DNA of 64,000 nt from Miltoncostaea marina (GTDB lineage: Bacteria > Actinomycetota > Thermoleophilia > Miltoncostaeales > Miltoncostaeaceae): contig NZ_CP064655.1 of NCBI RefSeq assembly GCF_018141525.1, forward strand, positions 3,306,275-3,370,274, written 5' to 3'. Both the position numbers and the translations under genes were made by a program. This document shows, in pieces, positions 33,426-41,722 of this stretch. Numbering within the stretch: the first letter of the stretch is position 1; each line of letters begins with the position of its first letter. Below the pieces are notes generated by a model, which worked only from the letters and a program-made list of their open reading frames with translations, ran no database searches and was not told the DNA's origin.

Positions 33426-34177
33426 CCGGCGGCGGGCGCCTCGACCAGGTGCGCGCCTACTACGACCGCCTCGCGCCGCGGCTCGTGGAGGTCGAGAGCC
33501 GCAACTGGCACCTGCAGAGCCGCATGTCGCTCGTGCTCGAGACGATCGACCGCCACGCCGCCCACGGCGGCCGCGTGCTCGACGTGGGCTGCGGCACGGG
33601 CTTCCTGCTCGAGCGCCTGGCCGAGCGCGGCTTCTCGGGCACCGGCATCGACCTCTCGCCCGAGTCGGTGGAGCACGCGCGCCGGCGCCTGGCCGAGATC
33701 GGCGCCGCCGACCGGCTGACGGCCGTCGTCGGCAGCGCCTACGAGCCGCCCGAGGGCCCGTACGACCTCATCGCGCTGACGGACGTGCTCGAGCACCTCG
33801 AGGACCCCCGCGCCTGCCTCGCCGCGCTGCGCGCCCAGCTCGCGCCCGGCGGCCTGCTGGTGATCTCGACGCCCAACCGGCGCAGCCTGCCGGGCGCCCG
33901 GCGCTGGCTGGCCGAGCACGGCGTGCCCGGCATCCGCCTCAACCTGGCGCCGGTCGACAACTGGCAGACCTGGACCGACCTGGAGGGCCACGCGGCGTCG
34001 GCCGGCCTGGTGCCGGTGTCGCGCCGCGGGATCTTCTTCCGGCCCGGCGGGCGCATCGGCTCCCAGATCGGGCGCCTCTACCGCTTCGGCGCGCCGCGCA
34101 GGGCCGAGCTGGCCGCCTCGCGCACGCCGATCGGCCGGTTCGGCTTCTACATCTGCCTGGGGTTCCGGGCGCTCTGA
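33422..34177 (+). CDS. SAM-dependent methyltransferase
   Basis: A 251-residue class I methyltransferase. Motif I is VLDVGCGTGFLLERL, strand 2 ends GIDLSPES, and DVLEHLEDPRACLAALRAQLAPGGLLVISTPN is the post-motif region. It resembles UbiG/Coq3-type and polysaccharide-locus methylases. GTG start overlaps the hydrolase stop. Its stop shares CTGA with the next gene's proposed CTG start. Confidence 0.87.
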   Translation: MTGGGRLDQVRAYYDRLAPRLVEVESRNWHLQSRMSLVLETIDRHAAHGGRVLDVGCGTGFLLERLAERGFSGTGIDLSPESVEHARRRLAEIGAADRLTAVVGSAYEPPEGPYDLIALTDVLEHLEDPRACLAALRAQLAPGGLLVISTPNRRSLPGARRWLAEHGVPGIRLNLAPVDNWQTWTDLEGHAASAGLVPVSRRGIFFRPGGRIGSQIGRLYRFGAPRRAELAASRTPIGRFGFYICLGFRAL

Positions 34178-35232
34178 CGGGCGAGCCGGAGCCGGCGGGC
34201 CGCGATCGGGCGCGGCGCGGGGGCGTGGCGGCGCTCATGCTGGGGCTGTTCGTCGTGGCCCTCGGCGTGTTCCTGCTGCCGTTCGCGTTCCCCACGCCGC
34301 CGCCCATCGTCACGCGTTTCCAGGCGACGCAGCTGTTCAGCCCCAACGGCGACGGGCGGCGCGACGACGCGACGATCGGCGTCCGCCTGAGCGAGCGGAG
34401 CGACGTCACCGTGGAGATCCAGCGCGAGGGCGAGCCGGTCATCACCTTGCTGGACGCCTCGCCCCAGGGGCGCGGCTTCTTCACCACCGTCTGGGACGGC
34501 CTCGACCAGGCCGGCCGCCGGGCGCCCGACGGCACCTACGCGATCAAGCTGCGCGCGCGGGCGGGCGACAAGCAGTTCAACACCAGCCGCAAGCTCGTGC
34601 TCGACACGGTCGCCCCCGAGCCCGCGGCGATGACCGTGACGTCGGCGACGCTCGGCGGCGAGGGACGGGGCGAGTGCCGCGTGACCTTCGCCTCGCGCGA
34701 CGCCGCCTCGGTCGTGCTCGAGGCGCAGGGGGCGGGCGCCGCCGAGCCCCTGCGCCGCCTGGGCGCACGGCCCGTCCGCCCGGGGCGCGCCACGACGTGG
34801 GCCTGGAACGGCGAGCGAGACGGCGGCGGCCGCGTGGCGCCGGGCCTCTACCGCATCCGCGCGATCCTCTCCGACGCCGCGCGCAACCGCACCGTGCGCG
34901 AGCGCACCTGCTGGGTGGGCTTCACCGCTGGCACCGCGACGCCCGCGCGCCCGCGGCCCGCCCAGCCGATCCGCGTGTCGCTGCGCACGACGGCCGGCGA
35001 CCCGGTCGCGCCGTCGACGCGCGTGGCGCTCGTGCTGCGCCGGCGGGTCGGGGTGCCGGGCCGCACCGGCGGCGAGGTGCTCGGCGAGCAGGTGGGCCCG
35101 GGGGCGAGCGGCCCCGCGGGCCGGGTGGCGGTGCGCGTGCCGCGCGGCGTCAACCCGGACGCCCTCTGGCTGGTGGCGACGACCCACGACGGCCGCTCGT
35201 CGGCGCTCATCGACCTCGGCGGCGCGCCGTGA
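34174..35232 (+). CDS. Membrane-anchored FlgD-Ig-like domain protein
   Basis: A protein of 352 residues (or 335). A membrane helix (LMLGLFVVALGVFLLPFAF) is followed by a FlgD-type Ig domain: FSPNGDGRRDDATIGVRLSERSDVTVEI and TVWDGLDQAGRRAPDGTYAIKLRA. A second Ig-like unit (TWAWNGERDGGGRVAPGLYRIRAIL) follows. Such domains are extracellular adhesive or structural modules. CTG 34174 overlaps the preceding stop as CTGA and adds a charged cytoplasmic leader; GTG 34225 is the conventional alternative. Confidence 0.75.
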   Translation: MTGEPEPAGRDRARRGGVAALMLGLFVVALGVFLLPFAFPTPPPIVTRFQATQLFSPNGDGRRDDATIGVRLSERSDVTVEIQREGEPVITLLDASPQGRGFFTTVWDGLDQAGRRAPDGTYAIKLRARAGDKQFNTSRKLVLDTVAPEPAAMTVTSATLGGEGRGECRVTFASRDAASVVLEAQGAGAAEPLRRLGARPVRPGRATTWAWNGERDGGGRVAPGLYRIRAILSDAARNRTVRERTCWVGFTAGTATPARPRPAQPIRVSLRTTAGDPVAPSTRVALVLRRRVGVPGRTGGEVLGEQVGPGASGPAGRVAVRVPRGVNPDALWLVATTHDGRSSALIDLGGAP

Positions 35233-36785
35233 GCGGGACGGTCCGCGAGATCGCGGCCGTCGCGGCGGCGCTCGGCGTGCTGGGCGTCCTCGCCCCCGTG
35301 CACGCGCTGCGCCTCGAGCGCCAGCGCGCCGCGTCGCTCGCGGTGCTGATCGCCGCCTGGGCGATGATCCTGTGCACCCTCGTCCCCGAGGACGACTGGG
35401 ACGACATCGGCGGCCGCCTCGCCTCGCCGGCCGGCGCGGGTGCCGCGGCGGCCGGGCTGCTGGCGGCGGTCGTCCTGGTCGTGGTCGCGGTGCGCGTCGT
35501 GCTCGCGCGCCCGACGGCCTGGTTCGTGCTGCTGGCGATCGCGCTGCCGATCCGCGTGCCCGTGTCGGTGGGCAGCCTCGAGGCCAACCTGCTGGTGCCG
35601 CTCTACGCCGTCATCGGCATCGGCGTCGTCGCCTGGGTGTGGGGGCGCGCCCGCGGGCGCATCGCGACCCCGGCCCGCGAGGGCGACCCGGTGCTGGCGA
35701 TCGCGCTGGGCGCGTTCGTCGCCTACCTGCTGGTCTCGACGCTCTGGAGCGCCGACCCGGAGGAGGCCGCGGTCAAGGCCGGCTTCTTCTACATCCCCTT
35801 CGTGGTGCTCTACGCGCTGGTGGTCGCCTGGTGGGACCGGGCCCGGGCGATCGCGGCGCTCGCCGTGACGACGATCGCCGGCGGCACGGTCGCGGCGCTC
35901 GTGGCGCTGTGGCAGTACGCCGCACAGGACATCTGGTGGAACCCGACGCTGCAGCAGGCGAACGTCTACAGCCGCTTCTTCCGGGTCAACGGGATCTTCT
36001 ACGACCCCAACATCCTCGGCCGCTACCTGGCGATCGGCATCGTCGTGTGCCTGGCGCTCGCCTGGGTGCGGCGGGGGCGCGGCGAGGTGGCGGCCCTGGT
36101 GGGGGCGATCCTGGTGATGACCGCCGGGCTGTCGGTGACGTTCTCGCGCTCGAGCACGCTCATGCTGATGCTGGCCATCGTGCTGCTCGGCGTGCGCGCC
36201 GTGGGCGCGCGGCGCGCGCTCGGCGCGGGCCTGGCCGTGCTGCTCGTGGGCGGCGCCGGGGCGATCGCGCTGAGCGGCAACGTCCGCCACGCGGCCACCG
36301 ACCTGGACCGGCTGGAGCGCGTCAGCGAGGGCCGCTTCGACCTGATCGGCGGCGGCCTGTCGATCTGGCGCGACGAGCCGGTGGCCGGCGCCGGGCTGGG
36401 GGGCTTCGAGACCCGCTTCGAGGAGACGCTCACCCCCGTGGAGCAGCGGCGCGTGCGCGTCGTGATCTCACACAACACGCCGGTCACCGTGCTGAGCGAG
36501 GGCGGCGTCGTGGGCTTCGCGCTCTTCCTGGGCCTGCTGGTCGCGGCCGGCCGGGCGACCGCCCGGGGGTCGCGCGACGAGGGCGACGACGGCTGGGCGC
36601 GGTGGACGCTCGCCGCCATCCTGGCCGGCATCCTGGTGCACAGCCTGCTCTACGCCGCCCTCTTCGAGGACCCGTTCGTCTGGGTGGCCGCCGGCGCCGC
36701 CGTGGCGCTCGCGCGCGCCCGGCCGCCCGCGGCCCCCGAGGCCGGCGAGCCGGTCACGCCCACCGCGAGGATCCCGGTGCCATGA
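35229..36785 (+). CDS. O-antigen ligase/polymerase (Wzy)-like membrane protein
   Basis: A 518-residue protein with about 12 hydrophobic segments. The Wzy_C/O-antigen-ligase region shows NGIFYDPNILGRYLAIG and FSRSSTLMLML, then the large outer loop with GGLSIWRDEPVAGAGLGGFE, and HNTPVTVLSEGGVVGFALFL. These are the WaaL/Wzy hallmarks, including the conserved His in HN. It probably polymerises or ligates the exopolysaccharide outside the membrane. It is coupled to its neighbours by GTGA/ATGA overlaps. A second ligase-like gene follows at 37900. Confidence 0.88.
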   Translation: MSGTVREIAAVAAALGVLGVLAPVHALRLERQRAASLAVLIAAWAMILCTLVPEDDWDDIGGRLASPAGAGAAAAGLLAAVVLVVVAVRVVLARPTAWFVLLAIALPIRVPVSVGSLEANLLVPLYAVIGIGVVAWVWGRARGRIATPAREGDPVLAIALGAFVAYLLVSTLWSADPEEAAVKAGFFYIPFVVLYALVVAWWDRARAIAALAVTTIAGGTVAALVALWQYAAQDIWWNPTLQQANVYSRFFRVNGIFYDPNILGRYLAIGIVVCLALAWVRRGRGEVAALVGAILVMTAGLSVTFSRSSTLMLMLAIVLLGVRAVGARRALGAGLAVLLVGGAGAIALSGNVRHAATDLDRLERVSEGRFDLIGGGLSIWRDEPVAGAGLGGFETRFEETLTPVEQRRVRVVISHNTPVTVLSEGGVVGFALFLGLLVAAGRATARGSRDEGDDGWARWTLAAILAGILVHSLLYAALFEDPFVWVAAGAAVALARARPPAAPEAGEPVTPTARIPVP

Positions 36786-37867
36786 CGCACGGCCTGCGGG
36801 TGCTGTGCCTGTCGAACATGTGGCCCGGCCCGGACGATCCCGACTACGGCTCGTTCGTGCGCGACATGTGCGCCGCCCTGGAGGCACGGGGCGCCGCCGT
36901 CACGCCGGTGGCGATCGACCGGCGCCGCGGCGGCCCGGCCCGCACGCCCGCCAAGTACGCCGCGCTGGCGGCGCGCGCCGCCCGGCGCGCGGGCGGGGTG
37001 GACGTCGTCTACGCCCACTTCCTGTTCCCGACCGGCGCGGCGGCGGCGATCGCCGCGCGGGTGGGGCGGGTGCCGTACGTGCTCACCGCGCACGGCCAGG
37101 ACGTGCGCAACCTCGACCGGGCCACGGTGCGCCGGGCGACTGCCCCCGTGCTGCGCGGCGCGCGCGAGCTGATCGCGGTCAGCGGCCACCTCGCCGACGC
37201 GCTGCGGGCGACCGGCCTGGCGCTGCCCCCGCTCAGCGTGATCGACATGGGCGTCGACACGGAGCGCTTCCGGCCCGGCGACCGCGCCGCGGCGCGGTCG
37301 CGGCTGGGGATCGGCGCGGAGGGGCCGCTCGTGCTGGCGGTGGGCGGCCTGACCGAGCGCAAGAACCCGCTCGGCCTGCTGCAGGCGTTCGCCCGCGTGC
37401 GGGCCGCCCGGCCGGACGCCCGCCTGGCGTTCGTCGGGGACGGCCCGCTGGCGGGCGCGGTCGACGCGGGGGCCCGGCGGCTGGGGGTGGCCGGCGCCGT
37501 GCTGCGGCCCGGCGCCCTGCCGCACGAGCGGGTGGCCGACTGGGTCGCCGCGTGCGACGTGCTCGCGCTGGTCAGCCTGGTGGAGCCGCTCGGGATCGTG
37601 GCCCTGGAGGCGCTCGCCGGCGGACGGCCCGTCGTGGCGACCGCGGTCGGCGGCACGCGCGAGGTCGTGCCCGACCCGGCCGCGGGCCGCGTGGTCGACC
37701 CCCGCGATCCCGGGGCGATCGCCCGGGCGATCGGGGAGCTGCTCGACGAGCCGCCGGCCGAGGCCGCCTGCCGCGCCGCCGCCGAGGAGCACTCGCTGGC
37801 CCGCCAGGCGGCGCGCGTCGAGGAGGTGCTGCGCCGGGCGCTGCGCCCGCGCCCCGCCCGGGCCTGA
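36782..37867 (+). CDS. GT4-family glycosyltransferase
   Basis: A 361-residue GT-B enzyme: RVLCLSNMWPGPDDPDYGSFVRDMCAALEARGA start, VLTAHGQDVRN, the sugar-nucleotide strand VLAVGGLTERKNPLGLLQAF (Arg-Lys pair), and SLVEPLGIVALEALAGGRPVVATAVGGTREVV with the E-x7-E donor-phosphate motif. It adds one sugar to the lipid-linked repeat unit in the cytoplasm. ATGA overlap with the ligase upstream. Confidence 0.92.
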   Translation: MTHGLRVLCLSNMWPGPDDPDYGSFVRDMCAALEARGAAVTPVAIDRRRGGPARTPAKYAALAARAARRAGGVDVVYAHFLFPTGAAAAIAARVGRVPYVLTAHGQDVRNLDRATVRRATAPVLRGARELIAVSGHLADALRATGLALPPLSVIDMGVDTERFRPGDRAAARSRLGIGAEGPLVLAVGGLTERKNPLGLLQAFARVRAARPDARLAFVGDGPLAGAVDAGARRLGVAGAVLRPGALPHERVADWVAACDVLALVSLVEPLGIVALEALAGGRPVVATAVGGTREVVPDPAAGRVVDPRDPGAIARAIGELLDEPPAEAACRAAAEEHSLARQAARVEEVLRRALRPRPARA

Positions 37868-37884
37868 CCGGCGGGCCGCTCCGC

Positions 37885-37890
37885 TACGCT
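37885..37890 (+). promoter_or_regulatory. Putative -10 box inside the polysaccharide locus
   Basis: TACGCT lies nine bases before the ATG at 37900, in a 32-base gap, one of the few intergenic gaps in the locus. It may be a secondary promoter with a leaderless or very short leader. Confidence 0.35.
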
Positions 37891-37899
37891 GCGCGGCCG

Positions 37900-39372
37900 A
37901 TGTCGACGACCGATGCCGCCCCCGCCCCGACGCGGGGCCACCGGGCGGCCCCCAGCCGGGCGACCGTCGCCGTCCTCGCGGGTGCCGTGGTCGCCGGCGC
38001 GCTGGGGGTCGTCCAGCCGCTCGCCGGGCTGGCGCTCGCCCTGGTCGTGCTGATCGGGACGCTCCTGCGCGACGTCCCGCTGCCGCGGCTGGCCCCGGCG
38101 CTCGCGCTGCTGACGGTGCTGGCGGCGGTCGGCGGGCCCAACCTGGCGGCCCCGCCGGCGCCGTGGCTGTTCCTGTTCCGGGTGCTGATCGTGCTGCTCG
38201 GGCTCGGCGTCGTCGGCTACCTGCTGATGGACGGGCGCCTGGTGCTGCCCGCGGGGCTGCCCCGCCCGGCCGGCGTCCTCGGCGTGCTGCTCCTGTGGTC
38301 GGCGATCTCGATCGGCTGGGCCGACGACGTCCTCGCCGCCCTGCGCTGGACCGGCTTCCTGGCGATGATGGCCGCGCTGGCGGTCGCCGTCGCGCTGCTC
38401 TGCCGCGACGCGCGCCGCGCCGCCGTGCTCATGTGGTGCCTGGCGGGGACCTTCGCGGTCGCCTGCCTCGTGGCCGTCGCCGAGGTGCTGACCGGGCTGC
38501 ACCTGCCCACCTTCCGGCCCGGGGTCGAGAACCGCGGCGGGCTCATCGGCGTGGGGTCGCTGTTCGGCAACCAGAACAACTTCGCCGCCTTCCTCGCCCT
38601 GAGCCTGCCGTACTTCGCCGTGCTGCCGGTCGTCTACCGCGACGCGCGCCTGCGCGCGGTGGGCATCGCCGGCGGCGCCACCGCCCTGGTGCTGATCCTG
38701 CTGACCGGCAGCAAGTCGGGCCTCGCGGCGGCCGGGCTCAGCGTGCTGGGCCTGCTGGTGCTGGTGGGCTCCGACCGCCGCTCGCGCGGCCGGCTGCTGG
38801 TGGCGGCCGCGATCGCGGGCCTCGCGGTGGTGCTCGCCGTGCCGGCCGTGACGGGCGGCGGCGGCGTGGTGCAGCTCGACGAGCGCACGGTGACGAAGCT
38901 CGACTTCGGCCTGCTGCTGGGCCAGGTGGAGACCGGCCAGGGCTCGGGCGGCGTGCGCAGCGCCCTGCTCGACGAGGGGCTCGGGCTGGTGTCGGGCACG
39001 GACGGCCTGGGCGTGGGCGCCGGCAACGCCGAGACGCACGTGCGCGCCCTCGCGGACTTCCCGGGCGTGGCGAACCTGCACAACTGGTGGCTCGAGGTGC
39101 TGGTGAACCTCGGCGTGGTGGGCTTCGCGCTCTACCTGCTGCTGTACCTGACGCTGCTGCGCGGGCAGGTGCTGGCGGCGCGCTCGACCGGGAGCCGGCT
39201 GGCCCGCTACATGTGCCTGGCGGGCGCGCTCTCGCTGCTCGGCTGGTTCGTGGGCGGCGTGGGCCCCTCGACCGCCATCCACTTCACGCCCATGTGGATC
39301 GTCATCGGCCTCGGCATGGGCGCGATCGTCCTCGCACGCCGCCCCGGAGGGAGCGCCCCATCCGCGTCCTGA
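37900..39372 (+). CDS. O-antigen ligase/polymerase (Wzy)-like membrane protein, second copy
   Basis: A 490-residue protein with about 12 hydrophobic segments and the O-antigen-ligase pattern: LFGNQNNFAAFLALSLPYFAVLP, LLTGSKSGLAAAGLSVLGLLV and HNWWLEVLVNLGVVGFALYLLL with the conserved His-Asn. It is not a close copy of the protein at 35229. One of the two may polymerise repeat units and the other attach the product to its carrier. A small gap before the gene holds a TACGCT box. Confidence 0.87.
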   Translation: MSTTDAAPAPTRGHRAAPSRATVAVLAGAVVAGALGVVQPLAGLALALVVLIGTLLRDVPLPRLAPALALLTVLAAVGGPNLAAPPAPWLFLFRVLIVLLGLGVVGYLLMDGRLVLPAGLPRPAGVLGVLLLWSAISIGWADDVLAALRWTGFLAMMAALAVAVALLCRDARRAAVLMWCLAGTFAVACLVAVAEVLTGLHLPTFRPGVENRGGLIGVGSLFGNQNNFAAFLALSLPYFAVLPVVYRDARLRAVGIAGGATALVLILLTGSKSGLAAAGLSVLGLLVLVGSDRRSRGRLLVAAAIAGLAVVLAVPAVTGGGGVVQLDERTVTKLDFGLLLGQVETGQGSGGVRSALLDEGLGLVSGTDGLGVGAGNAETHVRALADFPGVANLHNWWLEVLVNLGVVGFALYLLLYLTLLRGQVLAARSTGSRLARYMCLAGALSLLGWFVGGVGPSTAIHFTPMWIVIGLGMGAIVLARRPGGSAPSAS

Positions 39373-40553
39373 TGCTCAGCCACATGTACCCCAGCGCCGT
39401 CAACTGGACGGCCGGGATCTTCGTGCACGAGCAGGTGCAGGCGCTCGTGCGCCGCGGGCACGACGTGCGGGTGGTCTCGCCGAAGGGCTGGGCGCCGCCG
39501 CTCCTGCCGCGCTGGCGGGCGTTCCGCGACGTGCCGGGCACGGGCGCCTTCGAGGGCGTGCCCGTCCTGTACCCCCGCAAGCTCACCCTGCCCGGCGCCC
39601 GGCTGGGCCACCGCAACGCCGACGCGATGCGCCTGGCGCTCGCCCGGCCGCTGCGCCGGGTGCACGAGCGCTGGCCGTTCGAGGTGATCCACGCCCACAT
39701 GCTGGTGCCGGACGGCTGGGCGGCCGCGCGCGTCGGCGCCGGGCTGGGCGTGCCCGCCGTCGCGACCGCCCACCGGGCCGACGTGCTGGACGTCCCCGCG
39801 CGGGGCCCGCGCAGCGCCGCGCGCGTGCGCGAGGCGATCGAGTCGCTCGACGCCGTGTGCGCGGTGAGCCGCGCCATCGGCGACGCGGCCGAGCGCGTCG
39901 GCACCCCGCGCCGGCCGGTGGAGGTCGTGCCCAACGGCGCCGACACCCGCGTCTTCGCGCCGCGGCCGGCCGGCGAGGCGCGGGCCCGGCTCGGGCTGCC
40001 CGCCGACGAGCGCATCGTGACCTACGTCGGCAAGCTCGTGCCGCGCAAGGGCGTCGACGTGCTGGTGGAGGCCATGGGGCTGCTCGCCCGCCGGCCCGGG
40101 GGCGCGCCCCTGCTGGTGGCCGGGGGGATCGGCGAGCTGCGCCCGTCGCTCGAGCGGCGGGCCGCCGAGCTCGGCGTCGCCGACCGGGTGCGCTTCGTCG
40201 GCAAGATCGATCACGACGAGGTCGGCTGGTGGATGGCGGCCGGCGACGTGTTCGTGCTGCCCTCGCTCTCCGAGGGCCTGCCGACGGTGGTCTGCGAGGC
40301 GATGAACTGCGGCCGGGCGGTCGTGGCGACGGCGGTCGACGGCACGCCGGAGGCCGTGCGCGACGGCGAGACCGGGCTGCTCGTGCGGCCGCGCGACCCT
40401 GAGGGCCTGGCCGAGGCGCTCGCGCGCGTGCTCGGCGAGCCCGGCCTGGCCGGGCGGATGGGCGAGGCCGCCCTGCGGATCGGGCGCGAGGAGTACACCT
40501 GGGACGCCAACGCCCGGCGGATGGAGGCGATCTACGCGGCGGTGACGGCGTGA
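39372..40553 (+). CDS. GT4-family glycosyltransferase (start uncertain)
   Basis: A protein of at least 393 residues. The GT4 pattern is complete: SHMYPSAVNWTAGIFVHEQVQAL, VATAHRADVLD, VVPNGADTRVF, VTYVGKLVPRKGVDVLVEAM and PSLSEGLPTVVCEAMNCGRAVVATAVDGTPE. The only standard start, ATG 39372, removes part of the first strand. The frame upstream reads IRVL with GGAGGGAG ending seven bases before an ATC (39360), and a CTG at 39369 overlaps the previous stop as CTGA. A rare start upstream of the ATG is therefore likely. Confidence 0.9.
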   Translation: MLSHMYPSAVNWTAGIFVHEQVQALVRRGHDVRVVSPKGWAPPLLPRWRAFRDVPGTGAFEGVPVLYPRKLTLPGARLGHRNADAMRLALARPLRRVHERWPFEVIHAHMLVPDGWAAARVGAGLGVPAVATAHRADVLDVPARGPRSAARVREAIESLDAVCAVSRAIGDAAERVGTPRRPVEVVPNGADTRVFAPRPAGEARARLGLPADERIVTYVGKLVPRKGVDVLVEAMGLLARRPGGAPLLVAGGIGELRPSLERRAAELGVADRVRFVGKIDHDEVGWWMAAGDVFVLPSLSEGLPTVVCEAMNCGRAVVATAVDGTPEAVRDGETGLLVRPRDPEGLAEALARVLGEPGLAGRMGEAALRIGREEYTWDANARRMEAIYAAVTA

Positions 40554-41722
40554 GCGGCGGCGGCGCCCCGCCCGCGATCGTGCTGCAGGCCTCCGGCCCC
40601 AACGCGCTCGGCATCGTGCGCTCGCTCGGCCGCGCCGGCGTGCGGGTGATCGCGTGCGACCACGACCCGCGCGCCCTGGGCCTCGTGTCGCGCTACGCGA
40701 CCCCGGCGCTCACGGCCGACCCCCTCGCCGAGCCCGGGCGCTTCGTGGACGACCTGCTCGCCATCGGGCGCGGCCCCGGGGCGGGCGGCGTGCTCTTCCC
40801 CACCCACGACGAGGCCATCGCGGCGATCGGCCCGCGGGAGGCCGAGGTCGACGCCGTCCTGCGCCGCCCCTGGAGCCCCTGGGCGCGCATGTCGGCGATC
40901 ATCGACAAGGGGGAGCAGCACGCGGCCGCCCGGCGCATCGGCTTCCCCGTGCCGGCGACCGTGACGCCCGGCGACGACGCCGACGTGGCCGCGCTCGCCC
41001 GCGAGCTGCGCTTCCCGGTGATCCTCAAGCCGCGCTACGCGCCGGAGTTCCGCCGCCGCTTCCGCGCCCAGGTGCTCGAGGCCGCCGACGCGGAGGAGCT
41101 GCGCCGCCAGTGGGCGCTCGCCGCCCCGTACCGCCCGCAGGTCTCCGAGGTGATCCCCGGCGATGACTCGCGCCTGTGGTCGCTCGGCTCCTACCGCGAC
41201 GCCGTCGGCCGGCCGCTCGCCTCGTTCACGGGGCGCAAGCTGCGCCAGTGGCCGCCGCGCTTCGGCACGGCGCGCGCCGCCGAGGCGCGCTGGGACCCCG
41301 GCCTGGCCGCCCGCTGCCACGCGCTGCTCGACGAGCTGGGCTTCCACGGCATCTCGCAGGTGGAGGTCAAGCGCGACCCGCGCGACGGGCGCGACAACCT
41401 GATCGAGGTCAACCCGCGCTCCTGGCTGTGGGTGGGCCTGGCCACGGCCTGCGGGGTCAACCTGCCCTACGAGTGCTGGCGCGACGCCGCCGGCATGCCG
41501 CGCGCGCTGCCGGACGGCCACCGGGGCGGCCGTCGCTGGGTGCTCGGCCCCAAGCACGTGGTGGCGAGCGCGCGCGAGATCCGGCGCGGCGAGTGGGCGC
41601 CCCGGGCCTTCCTCGAGTCGATCCGCCCCCCGGTGACCGACGCCGTGATCGACGCGCGCGACCCCCGGCCGGCGCTCGTCCTCTACGGCCGCGCCCTGAT
41701 GCGGGCGGCGCGCCGTGGCTGA
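40550..41722 (+). CDS. ATP-grasp ligase
   Basis: A 390-residue protein with an N-terminal Rossmann-like domain (AIVLQASGPNALGIVRSLGRAGVRVIACDHD) and an ATP-grasp domain: FPVILKPRYAPEFRRRF (ATP-binding Lys), GISQVEVKRDP and LIEVNPRSWLW (Mg-binding Glu and Asn). ATP-grasp enzymes join a carboxylate to an amine or thiol using ATP; in capsule loci they are thought to add amino acids to sugars. Substrates here are unknown. The GTG overlaps the GT4 stop. Confidence 0.87.
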   Translation: MSGGGAPPAIVLQASGPNALGIVRSLGRAGVRVIACDHDPRALGLVSRYATPALTADPLAEPGRFVDDLLAIGRGPGAGGVLFPTHDEAIAAIGPREAEVDAVLRRPWSPWARMSAIIDKGEQHAAARRIGFPVPATVTPGDDADVAALARELRFPVILKPRYAPEFRRRFRAQVLEAADAEELRRQWALAAPYRPQVSEVIPGDDSRLWSLGSYRDAVGRPLASFTGRKLRQWPPRFGTARAAEARWDPGLAARCHALLDELGFHGISQVEVKRDPRDGRDNLIEVNPRSWLWVGLATACGVNLPYECWRDAAGMPRALPDGHRGGRRWVLGPKHVVASAREIRRGEWAPRAFLESIRPPVTDAVIDARDPRPALVLYGRALMRAARRG